Shown: positions 1-7,734, counted from the first letter of the stretch. The stretch is 40,125 nucleotides of DNA from Cyclobacteriaceae bacterium (GCA_025455015.1 JALONI010000017.1:1-40125), one strand, 5' to 3'. The notes: generated by a model not told the origin, from the letters alone. Translations and numbers: made by a program.

Positions 1-1
1 C

Positions 2-496
2 GTGATCTACGTAGCCAATGTAGACGAGGCCTCTATCCACACGGGCAACGCGTACGTGGAGGCGCTGACGCAACAGGTGAAACAAGAAGGGGCCCAGGTG
101 GTGATGGTCTGTGCCGCTATCGAAGCGCAAATTGCCGAACTGGAGAGCGAAGAAGACCGTCAGGTTTTTCTGGAAGAATACGGGCTTAAGGAGTCGGGCC
201 TGAACCGACTGATACGGGCGGCCTATTCGCTGCTTGACCTGATCACCTACTTCACCGCGGGCGAAAAGGAAGTTCGCGCGTGGACCATCCACCGCGGCTG
301 GCGAGCCCCGCAAGCCGCGGGCGTCATCCATTCTGATTTTGAAAAAGGCTTTATCCGTGCCGAAGTGATCAAACTGGCCGACTACCAGAAGTACAAAACC
401 GAGGCGGGCTGCCGCGAGGCCGGCAAGCTGGCCGTGGAGGGAAAGGAGTACGTGGTGCAAGACGGTGACATCATGCACTTCCGCTTCAATGTATAA
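2..496 (+). CDS. ychF: Ribosome-binding ATPase YchF, C-terminal part (5' end outside window)
   Basis: This is the last 164 residues of YchF, an Obg-family NTPase that prefers ATP, binds ribosomes and has been linked to oxidative-stress control. The full protein is about 363 residues, so roughly the first 200 (G1-G3 motifs) lie to the left of the window. What is visible is the helical region (about residues 30-75) with the AEL..EE and GL..LI.A.Y motifs, then the TGS domain (about 80-164) with LITYFTAG, VRAWTI, AAGVIHSDFEKGFIRAEVI and the terminal DGDIMHFRFNV. Those strings are diagnostic of YchF. The apparent GTG at position 2 is an internal valine codon, not a start. It is followed by an AT-rich gap and then cas6 on the same strand; I see no obvious terminator between them. 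Identification is very secure. Confidence 0.96.
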   Translation: MIYVANVDEASIHTGNAYVEALTQQVKQEGAQVVMVCAAIEAQIAELESEEDRQVFLEEYGLKESGLNRLIRAAYSLLDLITYFTAGEKEVRAWTIHRGWRAPQAAGVIHSDFEKGFIRAEVIKLADYQKYKTEAGCREAGKLAVEGKEYVVQDGDIMHFRFNV

Positions 497-563
497 CCCC
501 CGCCCAACCGAAGGGTGGCCCCGCGGGCACGGCTAAACAGGCTAAAACATTTCTTTTTCGAAA

Positions 564-594
564 TTTGATATTTGTTTGATTTGTAATACTTTAG
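564..594 (+). promoter_or_regulatory. Weak candidate promoter in AT-rich leader of cas6
   Basis: The gap between ychF and cas6 is strikingly AT-rich: I count 29 G/C in bases 541-640. Within it TTTG (564-567) is followed after 19 bases by TACTTTAG (587-594), one mismatch from the Bacteroidota -7 consensus TAnnTTTG. Transcription would begin near 600 and leave a leader of about 50 nt before the TTG start at 653. This is a pattern match only, and in a sequence this AT-rich it could occur by chance. Confidence 0.3.
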
Positions 595-652
595 CACTCC
601 GCACTTCAATTTTTAGCGGAAAGGTTATTTTTTCAACGAATTTCGCAGTCCC

Positions 653-1453
653 TTGAGAATCCGGATTGTTTTTGGCTTAAAGAACCGCGGGGCCTATGTG
701 CCGTTCCACCATCAATTTTTGTTGGCTCAAACCATCAAAGGGTTAATCATTTTGGGCGGCAAAAAGGAATACGCCACCTACACGGCTTTCAACTTCTCCG
801 GGTTGAAAGGGCAGATTAAAATCAGCCGTAAAGGCCTTCATTTTTTCTCCTCGAAGGTGACGCTCGTATTTTCGGCTGCCGACAAGGTTTTTATCGACTA
901 CTTTTTGGAGGTATTGTTTGCCCAGCGTGAATTGATGATCGGAAACCTGAATTTGGTACCCGAAGCCATGGAGCCCGAGGAGCCGGTAGTCATCGCGGAC
1001 TCTATGAAATTTCTGTGCATATCCCCGGTGGTGTTGTTGCCGGCCTCGTTCAATGACGAAACGGGCAAGCGTTTCATTTCACCCGAGCAGGACGAGTTTT
1101 CGGATTTGCTCTATGACAGCACCATTCAACGCCTGGAGGAGAGCGGCAAATATACGCCCGCACAAGTAGCCGGCTTCTATAAGTTTCAAATTGTGCCCGA
1201 CAAGGATTACATCCAGCGCATCCAAGATTCACACAAGAAGTTTGCACGCATTTATCCGCTTTTTGATGCCGATATCAAATACGAGGTGCGGGGCTATACC
1301 TTCCCTTTCACGTTGTACGCACCGCAGCCGGTGCAGCAGTTTATCTACGAAAACGGACTGGGGCTGTATTGCCACAAAGGATTTGGGATGCTGGATGTGG
1401 CCGGTCAGGACACGTCCAAGCGCGAGCAAGACATGGAGTTGAATTATGCGTAG
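653..1453 (+). CDS. cas6: Stand-alone CRISPR-associated endoribonuclease Cas6 family protein
   Basis: Cas6 proteins cut CRISPR precursor RNA in the repeats, using two ferredoxin-like RRM folds. This 266-residue protein has the normal length. It shows the N-terminal strand RIRIVFGL, then a polar helix start VPFHHQ (residues 16-21) where Cas6 enzymes often carry the catalytic histidine, a YTAFNFSGLKG stretch (43-53) like the family FTFSxL motif, an ISPVVL strand (123-128), and the C-terminal glycine-rich loop GLGLYCHKGFGML (235-247), the family signature. The start is TTG at 653. An in-frame TAG at 614-616 and no ATG between leave TTG as the only plausible initiator. It ends one base before the convergent plug gene. 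No repeat array, cas1/cas2 or effector gene is present anywhere in the window, so it is an orphan here. H19/H20 as catalytic residues is my inference. Confidence 0.85.
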   Translation: MRIRIVFGLKNRGAYVPFHHQFLLAQTIKGLIILGGKKEYATYTAFNFSGLKGQIKISRKGLHFFSSKVTLVFSAADKVFIDYFLEVLFAQRELMIGNLNLVPEAMEPEEPVVIADSMKFLCISPVVLLPASFNDETGKRFISPEQDEFSDLLYDSTIQRLEESGKYTPAQVAGFYKFQIVPDKDYIQRIQDSHKKFARIYPLFDADIKYEVRGYTFPFTLYAPQPVQQFIYENGLGLYCHKGFGMLDVAGQDTSKREQDMELNYA

Positions 1454-1454
1454 C

Positions 1455-2711
1455 CTACCGGCTGTTGACCGGTAAAAGGTGGTAGCCGATCAGCACATCG
1501 GCTGCCGGCCGAAACGGACGGTAATACACCAATATCTCATACAGGTTTTCGGTTTCAAAGTGGCTGCCTTCAAAAACAAATGGCTCGGTTTGGCCGCCCT
1601 GCACCACGTACTGGTAGTCGTACCAACCCTGCTTCAATAACACGCTCCCGGTATAAGCCCCCGCGTTGCTATCATAGGTCAATTGATTTTCGGGGGTAAA
1701 TCGCCACTGGTTAAAGGCCCCTGCCACATAGACCGTGCCCTGTACGGGTTGCGTGGCCAGCATGAAATTCACAAAAAGGTAATTGGCGGCCAAGGCAGGG
1801 TCATCTTGAAAATCACGGTTGTCAATGACGTAGTTTCCGTTGAAGTCGGGGTATTGGGCGTAGACATGGCCGCCTCGCGGCTTGTCTACGAGCACGTTCA
1901 GTTCAAACGGATTGGCCCTGCGGTTTAGGCTACCCGTGTTTTGGCCGGGGAAATTGAGCGAACGGAAATCCACAAACCGGAACTCATTGCCGCCATTGAA
2001 ATTCTGGTCGCTGTCAAAGAAGCGATACTCAAGTTGCTGTCTTTCTTCGCGGACAAAGCTGGGCACCACCTGAAAGCGGGCGTTGTCCCACCGCTGATTT
2101 TGGCGAATCACCACGTGTACCGTCTCCAGGGGGTTGATGATTTCCACATTTTTGTAGTTGACCGTGAAATTCAATTGTTGGTTGGCGGCCCGCAGCGTGC
2201 CCAGGCCGCTGATTTGATTGTCGCGGCCAATGGCGGTGCGGCTTTCAAAAATCATAAACCGCTTGGTCAGGATCAGGTCATTTTTTTCGCCATCGCGGTA
2301 CACCACCGCCACATAGTTGCCCGGCAGCAAAACGGGTGGCACCCGGAACAGGTAATGATAGTACACCACGTTGGTGTTGTTGGAGAGCTGATGATCGTTG
2401 ATGACAAACTCATTGAACTCCCGCAAAAAATCCATGTCCTTCAGTACCGAGGGGGTCCAATCGTAGTTGCAATGAACCAACCGCACGTAGTAGTTCTGGC
2501 GGTCTTCTTGCAGGTCGTCAAACGCCAGAACCAGATTCTGCTGCCGCAGGTTGGCCACGGCCGGTTGAAAATAGTCGCGCGGGGTGCCCAGCCGCGGAAA
2601 TAATTGCACCGTTCGGATCTGTTCTTCGTACGTGCGGTCGGTGAGTTCCAGTTTTTTTTGAGCGTAGCCGGTGCCTACCAGCAAAAGAAAAAGGGGCAGC
2701 AATCGAAGCAT
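1455..2711 (-). CDS. Type IX secretion system plug protein (DUF5103)
   Basis: The product matches the DUF5103 family, now called the type IX secretion plug. In Flavobacterium the Plug protein closes the periplasmic side of the giant SprA translocon pore. The chosen ATG (2709-2711) gives 418 residues starting MLRLLPLFLLLVGTGYAQKK, a clean Sec signal peptide; an earlier in-frame ATG at 2750 would put a charged and aromatic stretch before it. Family features seen are the early RTVQLFP/GTPRDYF region, LVLAFDDL, YYVRLVHCNYDWTPS, LLPGNYVAVVYRDG and the late VYVAGAFNQW module, an Ig-like fold resembling glycogen-binding domains, in the C-terminal third. It ends tail to tail with cas6. Its presence implies a gliding or type IX secreting Bacteroidota, although no other por/gld/spr gene lies in the window. 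Confidence 0.9.
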   Translation of the reverse strand: MLRLLPLFLLLVGTGYAQKKLELTDRTYEEQIRTVQLFPRLGTPRDYFQPAVANLRQQNLVLAFDDLQEDRQNYYVRLVHCNYDWTPSVLKDMDFLREFNEFVINDHQLSNNTNVVYYHYLFRVPPVLLPGNYVAVVYRDGEKNDLILTKRFMIFESRTAIGRDNQISGLGTLRAANQQLNFTVNYKNVEIINPLETVHVVIRQNQRWDNARFQVVPSFVREERQQLEYRFFDSDQNFNGGNEFRFVDFRSLNFPGQNTGSLNRRANPFELNVLVDKPRGGHVYAQYPDFNGNYVIDNRDFQDDPALAANYLFVNFMLATQPVQGTVYVAGAFNQWRFTPENQLTYDSNAGAYTGSVLLKQGWYDYQYVVQGGQTEPFVFEGSHFETENLYEILVYYRPFRPAADVLIGYHLLPVNSR

Positions 2712-2855
2712 TGGGTGAAAATCGCACAAAAAACCGTGCCAGACAAGCATTTTTGATCAGTGCTTTTTGCCGAGCCAAGGGGGGCGGGTTGATAATCGTT
2801 CTGCGCTTTCCAACCTTTACCGCATGGTCGGGGTCAAAACACACATATCGGGGAG

Positions 2856-3416
2856 ATGATCAGCGAGCAAGCGCTACTCGAAGGCTGTTGTAACAACGAC
2901 AGGGCCTCTCAGCGGGCTTTGTATGACCGGTATGCGCGCAAAATGTTTGCGGTATGCCAGCGCTACACGCGCACCGGGGAAGAGGCCGAAGATGTTTTGC
3001 AGGAAGGCTTTGTCAAAGTATTTGCCAAGTTGAAAACGTTTCGGGGGGAGGCGAAGCTGGAGACGTGGCTGACGCGGATTTTCATCAATGCCTCCCTCAA
3101 CCACCAGCGCCAGAAACTGTACCTGTTCCCGATGGTGGATGTAGAGACGGTTCCCCTGGTGCAACACGAACAATTTTCCCTGGCCAATTTGCATTTAGAA
3201 GAACTGTTGAAGATGATCAAGACGCTGCCCGATGGCTGCCGCGTGGTGTTTAACTTATTTGCGATAGAAGGCTATGGACACAAAGAAATTGCCGAACTGC
3301 TGGGCATCAGCGAAGGCACGTCCAAGTCGCAGTACAACCGGGCGAGGCAGCTTTTGCAAGAAAAACTGATGCGCTACGAACGAGACTATGAAACATACCG
3401 AAAGACAACCCTTTGA
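2856..3416 (+). CDS. ECF-type RNA polymerase sigma factor
   Basis: A 186-residue sigma-70 factor of the extracytoplasmic function class. Region 2 runs from about residue 15 to 80, with the AEDVLQEGFVKVFAKL core that binds core polymerase and the -10 element, and the F..EAKLETWLTRIFIN stretch. Region 4 (about 125-178) ends in a helix-turn-helix, GYGHKEIAELLGISEGTSKSQ followed by RARQLL. There is no region 1 or 3. The ATG at 2856 is the first in frame and leaves a 144-base divergent gap from the plug gene, in which I saw no TAnnTTTG box. The 3' end overlaps the next gene by 29 bases, so the two are probably translationally coupled, the usual layout for a sigma factor and its membrane-bound regulator. 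The genes it controls cannot be told from this sequence. Confidence 0.95.
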   Translation: MISEQALLEGCCNNDRASQRALYDRYARKMFAVCQRYTRTGEEAEDVLQEGFVKVFAKLKTFRGEAKLETWLTRIFINASLNHQRQKLYLFPMVDVETVPLVQHEQFSLANLHLEELLKMIKTLPDGCRVVFNLFAIEGYGHKEIAELLGISEGTSKSQYNRARQLLQEKLMRYERDYETYRKTTL

Positions 3417-4824
3417 TGACGCTTGGCGCGAGGCCTTGACGGGAGCGGAGTCAACGCCCTCGGAACGCGTGTGGACAGCGGTGGAGGGGGCATTGAACGC
3501 GGCTGAAAACCAGCGCAACAAAAGGCGCGCGGTATTTTATCAACGCCTGGCCGCTGCCATGCTGCTGTTCAGTGTGGCATCGGGCATCATTGCCTATGAG
3601 AACTGGCCCACAGAGGATGTGTTGGTACAAAACCCAATCAACCGGGAAGATGGCGGGGGCTTGCCATCCGAAACATCCATCCTGCCGCCAGCGGGAGCTC
3701 CGGCAACACCGGCTGACAGCAGCCCCGAGGCAGGGGCCGGTCGTGGGCGCGAAGACGTAGCAGGAGCCAATGCTTCACCCGAAAATCAGCAACGCCACCG
3801 CGGCCAAAAGGCAGCCGATGGGCCATCCAAGTTTGTTCGCAAGCCCTCCCACCGCACCAGGTCAGGTGCGTTGGCGGCTGGAGACGTGCCTCAACAAGCC
3901 GGACGAGCTACGCCCTACACCGCAGATGGAAGTCAGCCCGATTTTCAATCCGGAGTTTTGATCGCACAAACAGATGAAGGCCGCCAGGCGCTTCATGCTG
4001 ATTCCGCCACGCACATCACACAAAGCCTGACTCCGGAAGAAGAAAAAGCATTGGTTCGAAAACTTCTAGGTGAAAGCGAGCCGGCCGAGCAGCCGGAACG
4101 AAAGAAAAAACAGCGGGGCACCTGGGCCGCGCTGGGTGCCTCGGGCGGAAGCTATGCACCGGGAGCGCTACCTAACCAGACAGCAGTGATGTCCACCATG
4201 CTGCGCCCGACCGGGGCGTCATCGCCCGATCCCGCTAATGAACGCGCGTCCACAGGTACCTCGTACAGCCTTGGGTTGTCACTGGGCACAGTGATGGGCA
4301 GTCGTTGGAGGCTGCAGGCGGGTATTGCGTATGTGAATCAGCAAATCGACTATACATCGAACGTTACGGCCATAGGGCCTTCCAACACTCCGTTGGCCTT
4401 TGCCAGCGATGCTGCCTCGTTGACCAACGTTGCTTCGCTTCAAGTGACCACCCCGTACGTCATCAACAGCATTTCGGAGTTCGTTTCCGTGCCGGTGCAG
4501 CTCGGCTATCAGTGTGTGGACAAAAGGATCGGAGTCATCATCAGCACGGGCGTGGCCACTGACTTTTTTGCGCGCAATACCTTGGTGGATCGGTCGGGCA
4601 GGGCTGACACGTTTCGGCAATCGGCTGGCAGCGAGTCCGCCTTTCGTTCGGTTACGTGGTCGGGCTTGGGAAACGTGGAGGTGAGCTATCAATTGGCCGA
4701 GCGTTACTCGCTGGCGTTGGTGCCGGGGGTTCGTTACGCCTTGAGCAATGTGAGCCGAGCCGATGACAACTTTTACCGGCCTGTGGTGTTGGATGTTGGG
4801 TTTCGCTTGCGGTATCAATTATAG
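3388..4824 (+). CDS. Anti-sigma-like membrane protein with C-terminal outer-membrane beta-barrel domain
   Basis: The 478-residue product has three parts. Residues 1-50 are a soluble, charged N-terminus with a short helix (FDDAWREAL) such as is found at the head of Bacteroidota membrane proteins encoded beside ECF sigma factors. Residues about 54-70 form one hydrophobic helix. Residues about 80-245 are Pro/Gly/Ala/Ser-rich and probably disordered. Residues about 245-478 alternate polar and aromatic or hydrophobic residues in the style of an OmpW/OmpA-like eight-stranded barrel (SYSLGLSLGTVMGSRWRLQAG, SEFVSVPVQLGY, RYSLALVPGVRYALS), ending in YQL. It overlaps the sigma gene by 29 bases. The partner relation is inferred from position; no canonical zinc-finger anti-sigma motif (HxxxCxxC) is present. 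Having both an inner-membrane anchor and a barrel in one chain is unusual and discussed as a finding. Confidence 0.75.
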   Translation: MKHTERQPFDDAWREALTGAESTPSERVWTAVEGALNAAENQRNKRRAVFYQRLAAAMLLFSVASGIIAYENWPTEDVLVQNPINREDGGGLPSETSILPPAGAPATPADSSPEAGAGRGREDVAGANASPENQQRHRGQKAADGPSKFVRKPSHRTRSGALAAGDVPQQAGRATPYTADGSQPDFQSGVLIAQTDEGRQALHADSATHITQSLTPEEEKALVRKLLGESEPAEQPERKKKQRGTWAALGASGGSYAPGALPNQTAVMSTMLRPTGASSPDPANERASTGTSYSLGLSLGTVMGSRWRLQAGIAYVNQQIDYTSNVTAIGPSNTPLAFASDAASLTNVASLQVTTPYVINSISEFVSVPVQLGYQCVDKRIGVIISTGVATDFFARNTLVDRSGRADTFRQSAGSESAFRSVTWSGLGNVEVSYQLAERYSLALVPGVRYALSNVSRADDNFYRPVVLDVGFRLRYQL

Positions 4825-4881
4825 CCGGCCATGGCCATCACAAGCGTTTAAGCGGATCATCAAAATCATTTACCGGTACGC

Positions 4882-5271
4882 ATGAGCACACGAAAAAATA
4901 TCGCCACAGGCGCACCTTGGGAAGACATTGTTGGCTATTGCCGCGCGGTTCACATCGGCCACACGGTTGAGATATCCGGGTCGGTTGCCGTAGATCATAA
5001 CGGGCAGTTGGCAGGCGCGGGCAGTGTCTATGAACAAACACGCTTCATCATTCTCAAAGCACAGCAGGTATTGGAGCAAGTAGGGTTTTCGTTGGCCGAT
5101 GTCGTGCGCACCCGCGTGTACGTCATTGACATCGCCCGGTGGGAAGAGGTAGGCCGGGCGCATGGCGAATTCTTCAAAGACATCAAACCGGCTACGTCCA
5201 TGATTCAGGTAAGTGCACTCATCGGCCCCGAATACCTGGTGGAGATTGAATTTACGGCTATCAAAAGCTAA
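4882..5271 (+). CDS. RidA/YjgF family protein lacking the catalytic arginine
   Basis: A 129-residue RidA-fold (YjgF/YER057c/UK114) protein, expected to be a homotrimer. Family features are VEISGSVAVD, the conserved QTRFIILKAQQVLEQVG helix, DVVRTRVYVIDI and the final LVEIEFTAI strand. Active RidA enzymes, which hydrolyse 2-aminoacrylate and other reactive imines, carry an arginine in the motif PARS (Arg105 in E. coli). Here the aligned motif is KPATSM (102-107) with threonine. Paralogues without that arginine (the Rid4-Rid7 type groups) are not expected to be imine deaminases, so the activity is unknown. The gene starts 57 bases after the barrel gene, and its last 11 bases overlap the convergent membrane-protein gene. 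Fold assignment is secure, function is not. Confidence 0.9.
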   Translation: MSTRKNIATGAPWEDIVGYCRAVHIGHTVEISGSVAVDHNGQLAGAGSVYEQTRFIILKAQQVLEQVGFSLADVVRTRVYVIDIARWEEVGRAHGEFFKDIKPATSMIQVSALIGPEYLVEIEFTAIKS

Positions 5272-6040
5272 CGGGCGACTTCCCCTCGAGGGCGATGACG
5301 TGCAGCGCGATACAAAAGACGCAGTAGCCGATAAAGAATAAGGTGACGGGCACGGGAGAGGCCGTCCGCTTCGAACTCCAAACACCAAACAGGCCCATTA
5401 CTTGAAGTCCGTGCAGCGTGAAAAAGTGTGGTATGCGCAAATCGCCTACGAGCACACTCCAGTTCAACAGGGGCAACCCGTCCCCGCCCTCGGCAGCGCC
5501 TACGGTGTGGGTCAACGCGCCTGACATGATCCCCCCGGATACCCCGCCCACGAGGAACAAAAAAACTCCGTAGCGCCAGGCGGCCAGCGTGGCCGCTGTC
5601 AACCGCACGCCCGGCAACCAAAACAGAACGAACGTCCACATGAGCACCAGCGTATTGAGGGCAATGAACAGGCCCATGGTCCCGAAGACGGCCCCGTCAA
5701 ACGCGGAGTGAACATTGAAATGAGAAGGAACACCGCGAAACGCCTGCATGAAAATGGCTGCGTTCTCTACGCTCATGCAAACAATGATCAAACGTGAAAT
5801 TGCTTTTACCTGTTTGGGGTGTGGCAGGTAGTGCAGCAGCCAGGCAAACGTCCAAGCATAGACCGTCACGCTGATGGCAAACTTCAGGGGCTTGATCCAC
5901 GCGTTGATTCCCGAGATTATCGTGTTGTCAATTGCCCAGCCAACCAGTGCGAACGCCAACAGCACCATGTTCAGCCAGCCGAAGTAATACAGCAGGCCGT
6001 TGCGCTTGTTGAGCTCTGCCAGGAGTTCAGAAATTTTCAT
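5261..6040 (-). CDS. Seven-helix membrane protein of unknown function
   Basis: With the ATG at 6038-6040 the product is 259 residues (MKISELLAELNKRNGL...). It has about seven hydrophobic segments, including LNMVLLAFALVGWAI, KFAISVTVYAWTFAWLL, LIIVCMSVENAAIFMQAF, GLFIALNTLVLMWTFVLFWL, YGVFLFLVGGVSGGIMSG and VTLFFIGYCVFCIALHVIAL. Polar residues inside the membrane (SVEN, SGGIMSGALTHTVG, HFFTLHG) suggest a functional site rather than a mere anchor. I do not recognise the family. An upstream extension to 6199 is open, but it lies inside the preceding gene and reads as a shadow. The start overlaps the 3' end of the ABA4-like gene by 14 bases, so the two are co-translated and the proteins may work together. 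The 3' end overlaps ridA in the opposite sense by 11 bases. Confidence 0.8.
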   Translation of the reverse strand: MKISELLAELNKRNGLLYYFGWLNMVLLAFALVGWAIDNTIISGINAWIKPLKFAISVTVYAWTFAWLLHYLPHPKQVKAISRLIIVCMSVENAAIFMQAFRGVPSHFNVHSAFDGAVFGTMGLFIALNTLVLMWTFVLFWLPGVRLTAATLAAWRYGVFLFLVGGVSGGIMSGALTHTVGAAEGGDGLPLLNWSVLVGDLRIPHFFTLHGLQVMGLFGVWSSKRTASPVPVTLFFIGYCVFCIALHVIALEGKSPVSF

Positions 6041-6461
6041 GCACCACTTTTTTCGTGTAAAGGACCCGAACAGCAAAATATACCAGCAGCCCTGCGGGGC
6101 CAAACAAAAAAGACAATACCAGGCAGGGAACAATCCACCGATGGGGGATGCCGTTTTTTTGACTGTTGGCCACCACCCATGCGCCCACAAAAAGATCAAA
6201 GGCGAGGTAGTGGATCCAACCGGCCGTCACCGCCTCGGGTTGTTGAAATAACTTCATCACTCCGCCCAACGAGTTGAAGTTGCCCTCGCTTTGCCCAAAA
6301 TACAGCACCATTAAGATGACGTACACCACGCCATACAGTGCCGGCACAAGGCCCGACAGAATGGCCACCCGTGTTACCCGCCAGCGGGGCGCGAACAGCA
6401 ACAAGAGCCAGCAAACAGGAGCGAACGAGTTGGCCAGCGTGAATACCGTTTCGATGTTCAT
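6027..6461 (-). CDS. ABA4-like (DUF4281) membrane protein
   Basis: The 144-residue product from the ATG at 6459-6461 has four likely membrane helices (APVCWLLLLFAP, ILSGLVPALYGVVYVILMVLYF, WIHYLAFDLFVGAWVV, IVPCLVLSFLFGPAGLLVYFAV). The pattern HYLAFDLFVGAW...IPH...P.L...F.FGP.GLL.Y fits the ABA4-like/DUF4281 family. Plant ABA4 takes part in neoxanthin (carotenoid) formation; the role of bacterial members is not established, so a carotenoid link here is only a possibility. A start at 6509 is also open, but it would overlap the upstream DUF1015 gene and add a non-conserved leader. It sits 7 bases after the DUF1015 stop and overlaps the next membrane-protein gene by 14 bases, in the middle of a compact operon. 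Confidence 0.8.
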   Translation of the reverse strand: MNIETVFTLANSFAPVCWLLLLFAPRWRVTRVAILSGLVPALYGVVYVILMVLYFGQSEGNFNSLGGVMKLFQQPEAVTAGWIHYLAFDLFVGAWVVANSQKNGIPHRWIVPCLVLSFLFGPAGLLVYFAVRVLYTKKVVHENF

Positions 6462-6468
6462 ACGTTGA

Positions 6469-7731
6469 TCATTCAGAGTCTGCCACGGAGCTAAAAAGAA
6501 AACCAGCAATCACTTTTGGATAAAAATAGGTGGACTTCTGGGGCATGGTATAGCCACTGGCGCACACGTCTTTTACTTCGTCAATGGATACTTCCTGCGT
6601 GATGATCGCCAGTTGGGCTTCGCCCTTTAGCACCTTGGCAGTGCAGTCCGTAAAACTTCGGTCGAAGGTAATGTGAAGCGAGCTTCGTTGTGCTTTACCC
6701 GGAATGCCCAAGGCCTTTTCGATGATGAAGTAGTGCATGACCGTCAGGTCCAACTGCTTCACCACTTCGGGGAAGGGCCACGGCAGGGCGGCAAACCGTT
6801 CGGGTTTGAGACGGACTTTGTACGCATTGTCGCGAAACAGCAAACCAAAGGCCCACTTTTTTCCCTGGATGACGTCATACAAAGCATCCGGTTCATCTAC
6901 CGCCTTGATTACGAAGTCATTTTCCAGTTTGTTGAGGATGCTCTCTTCAGAAAAGTCGTTCAGGTGATGGATGAGCCGGTGCGTGGGCAGAATGCGAAGA
7001 TCGCCCGCTTCGGTGTTGGTCAGGTACATCAAATGGAAGTTGTATCCCTCTTCGCCCGTGTGGTGCGGATTGCTGCGCTTTCGCTGCTGCTGATAGGTAA
7101 TGGAGCTTTCATAGCGATGGTGCCCGTCTGCTAAAATGATTTGTTTGTCCGCCAAAACCGATACAAACTGGCGGATTACCTGGGCATCGTGAATCACGGC
7201 CAGCACATCGCGCACGCCTTGGTAATCTTCCGTCTCGTACAGGGGGCTTTGGATCGCCTCGTCCATGTATCGTTCCAGTGCGAAAGATGTATCGGTATAC
7301 AGCCCGTGCGTGGGGCTGCTGTGCAGTTGGGTGTGCTCTAACAGCGCGATGCGGTCGTTGACGGCCTGGGGGATGGTATTTTCATGCCGCAGGATCACTT
7401 GCTCTTCCCATTCGTGCACCCGAATGTGGGCCACAAAGCCTTTGCGGCAAAAGCGTGCCGACTGCCCCGCCAACGCAAAATACTGGTAGTAGACGTAAAT
7501 CGCAGGCAGCTTGTCGTGCAGCAAAATGCCGTCTTTTTTCCAGCGCGCCAGCAGCGCGCCCGCCTGTGACGCAGGGCCACGCGGTACGGATAAGTGGATG
7601 CTGTTGAACGGGTGTTGGTACAGTGCTTTGCGCTGGCGGTCAGACACCACATCAAACAACGGGGATGTGAGGTCATCGATGTTCAATTCTGGCGCATAAC
7701 GCCAGGCGCGTATCGGTCGGATTTCAGCCAC
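6469..7731 (-). CDS. DUF1015 family protein
   Basis: A 420-residue soluble protein of the widespread DUF1015 family, which has no proven biochemical activity. Characteristic parts are the start MAEIRPIRAWRYAPE, the SPLFDVVSDRQR stretch (the family has P.DV.S here), NSIHLSVPRG, the central IILADGHHRYESSI with its HH pair, RILPTHRLIH, and a C-terminal half that includes VMHYFIIEKALGI. The start is GTG at 7729-7731; the alignment of MAEI.P.RAWRY with family N-termini makes this convincing, and no ATG fits. The gene begins three bases after the accC stop and ends seven before the ABA4-like gene. The cluster therefore looks like a single transcript from accC. The ADGHHRYES motif resembles a metal- or phosphate-binding site, but that is inference. 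Confidence 0.92.
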   Translation of the reverse strand: MAEIRPIRAWRYAPELNIDDLTSPLFDVVSDRQRKALYQHPFNSIHLSVPRGPASQAGALLARWKKDGILLHDKLPAIYVYYQYFALAGQSARFCRKGFVAHIRVHEWEEQVILRHENTIPQAVNDRIALLEHTQLHSSPTHGLYTDTSFALERYMDEAIQSPLYETEDYQGVRDVLAVIHDAQVIRQFVSVLADKQIILADGHHRYESSITYQQQRKRSNPHHTGEEGYNFHLMYLTNTEAGDLRILPTHRLIHHLNDFSEESILNKLENDFVIKAVDEPDALYDVIQGKKWAFGLLFRDNAYKVRLKPERFAALPWPFPEVVKQLDLTVMHYFIIEKALGIPGKAQRSSLHITFDRSFTDCTAKVLKGEAQLAIITQEVSIDEVKDVCASGYTMPQKSTYFYPKVIAGFLFSSVADSE

Positions 7732-7734
7732 AGA

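Noticed and set aside
4825-4881. Palindrome GGCCATGGCC between the barrel and ridA genes
   Set aside because: Ten bases of perfect dyad without a loop or T run is too short for a terminator, and I have no basis for an operator call.
5261-6199. Longer version of the seven-helix protein starting at 6199
   Set aside because: The extra 53 residues lie within the ABA4-like gene and read as out-of-frame sequence; the ATG at 6040 with 14-base overlap fits better.
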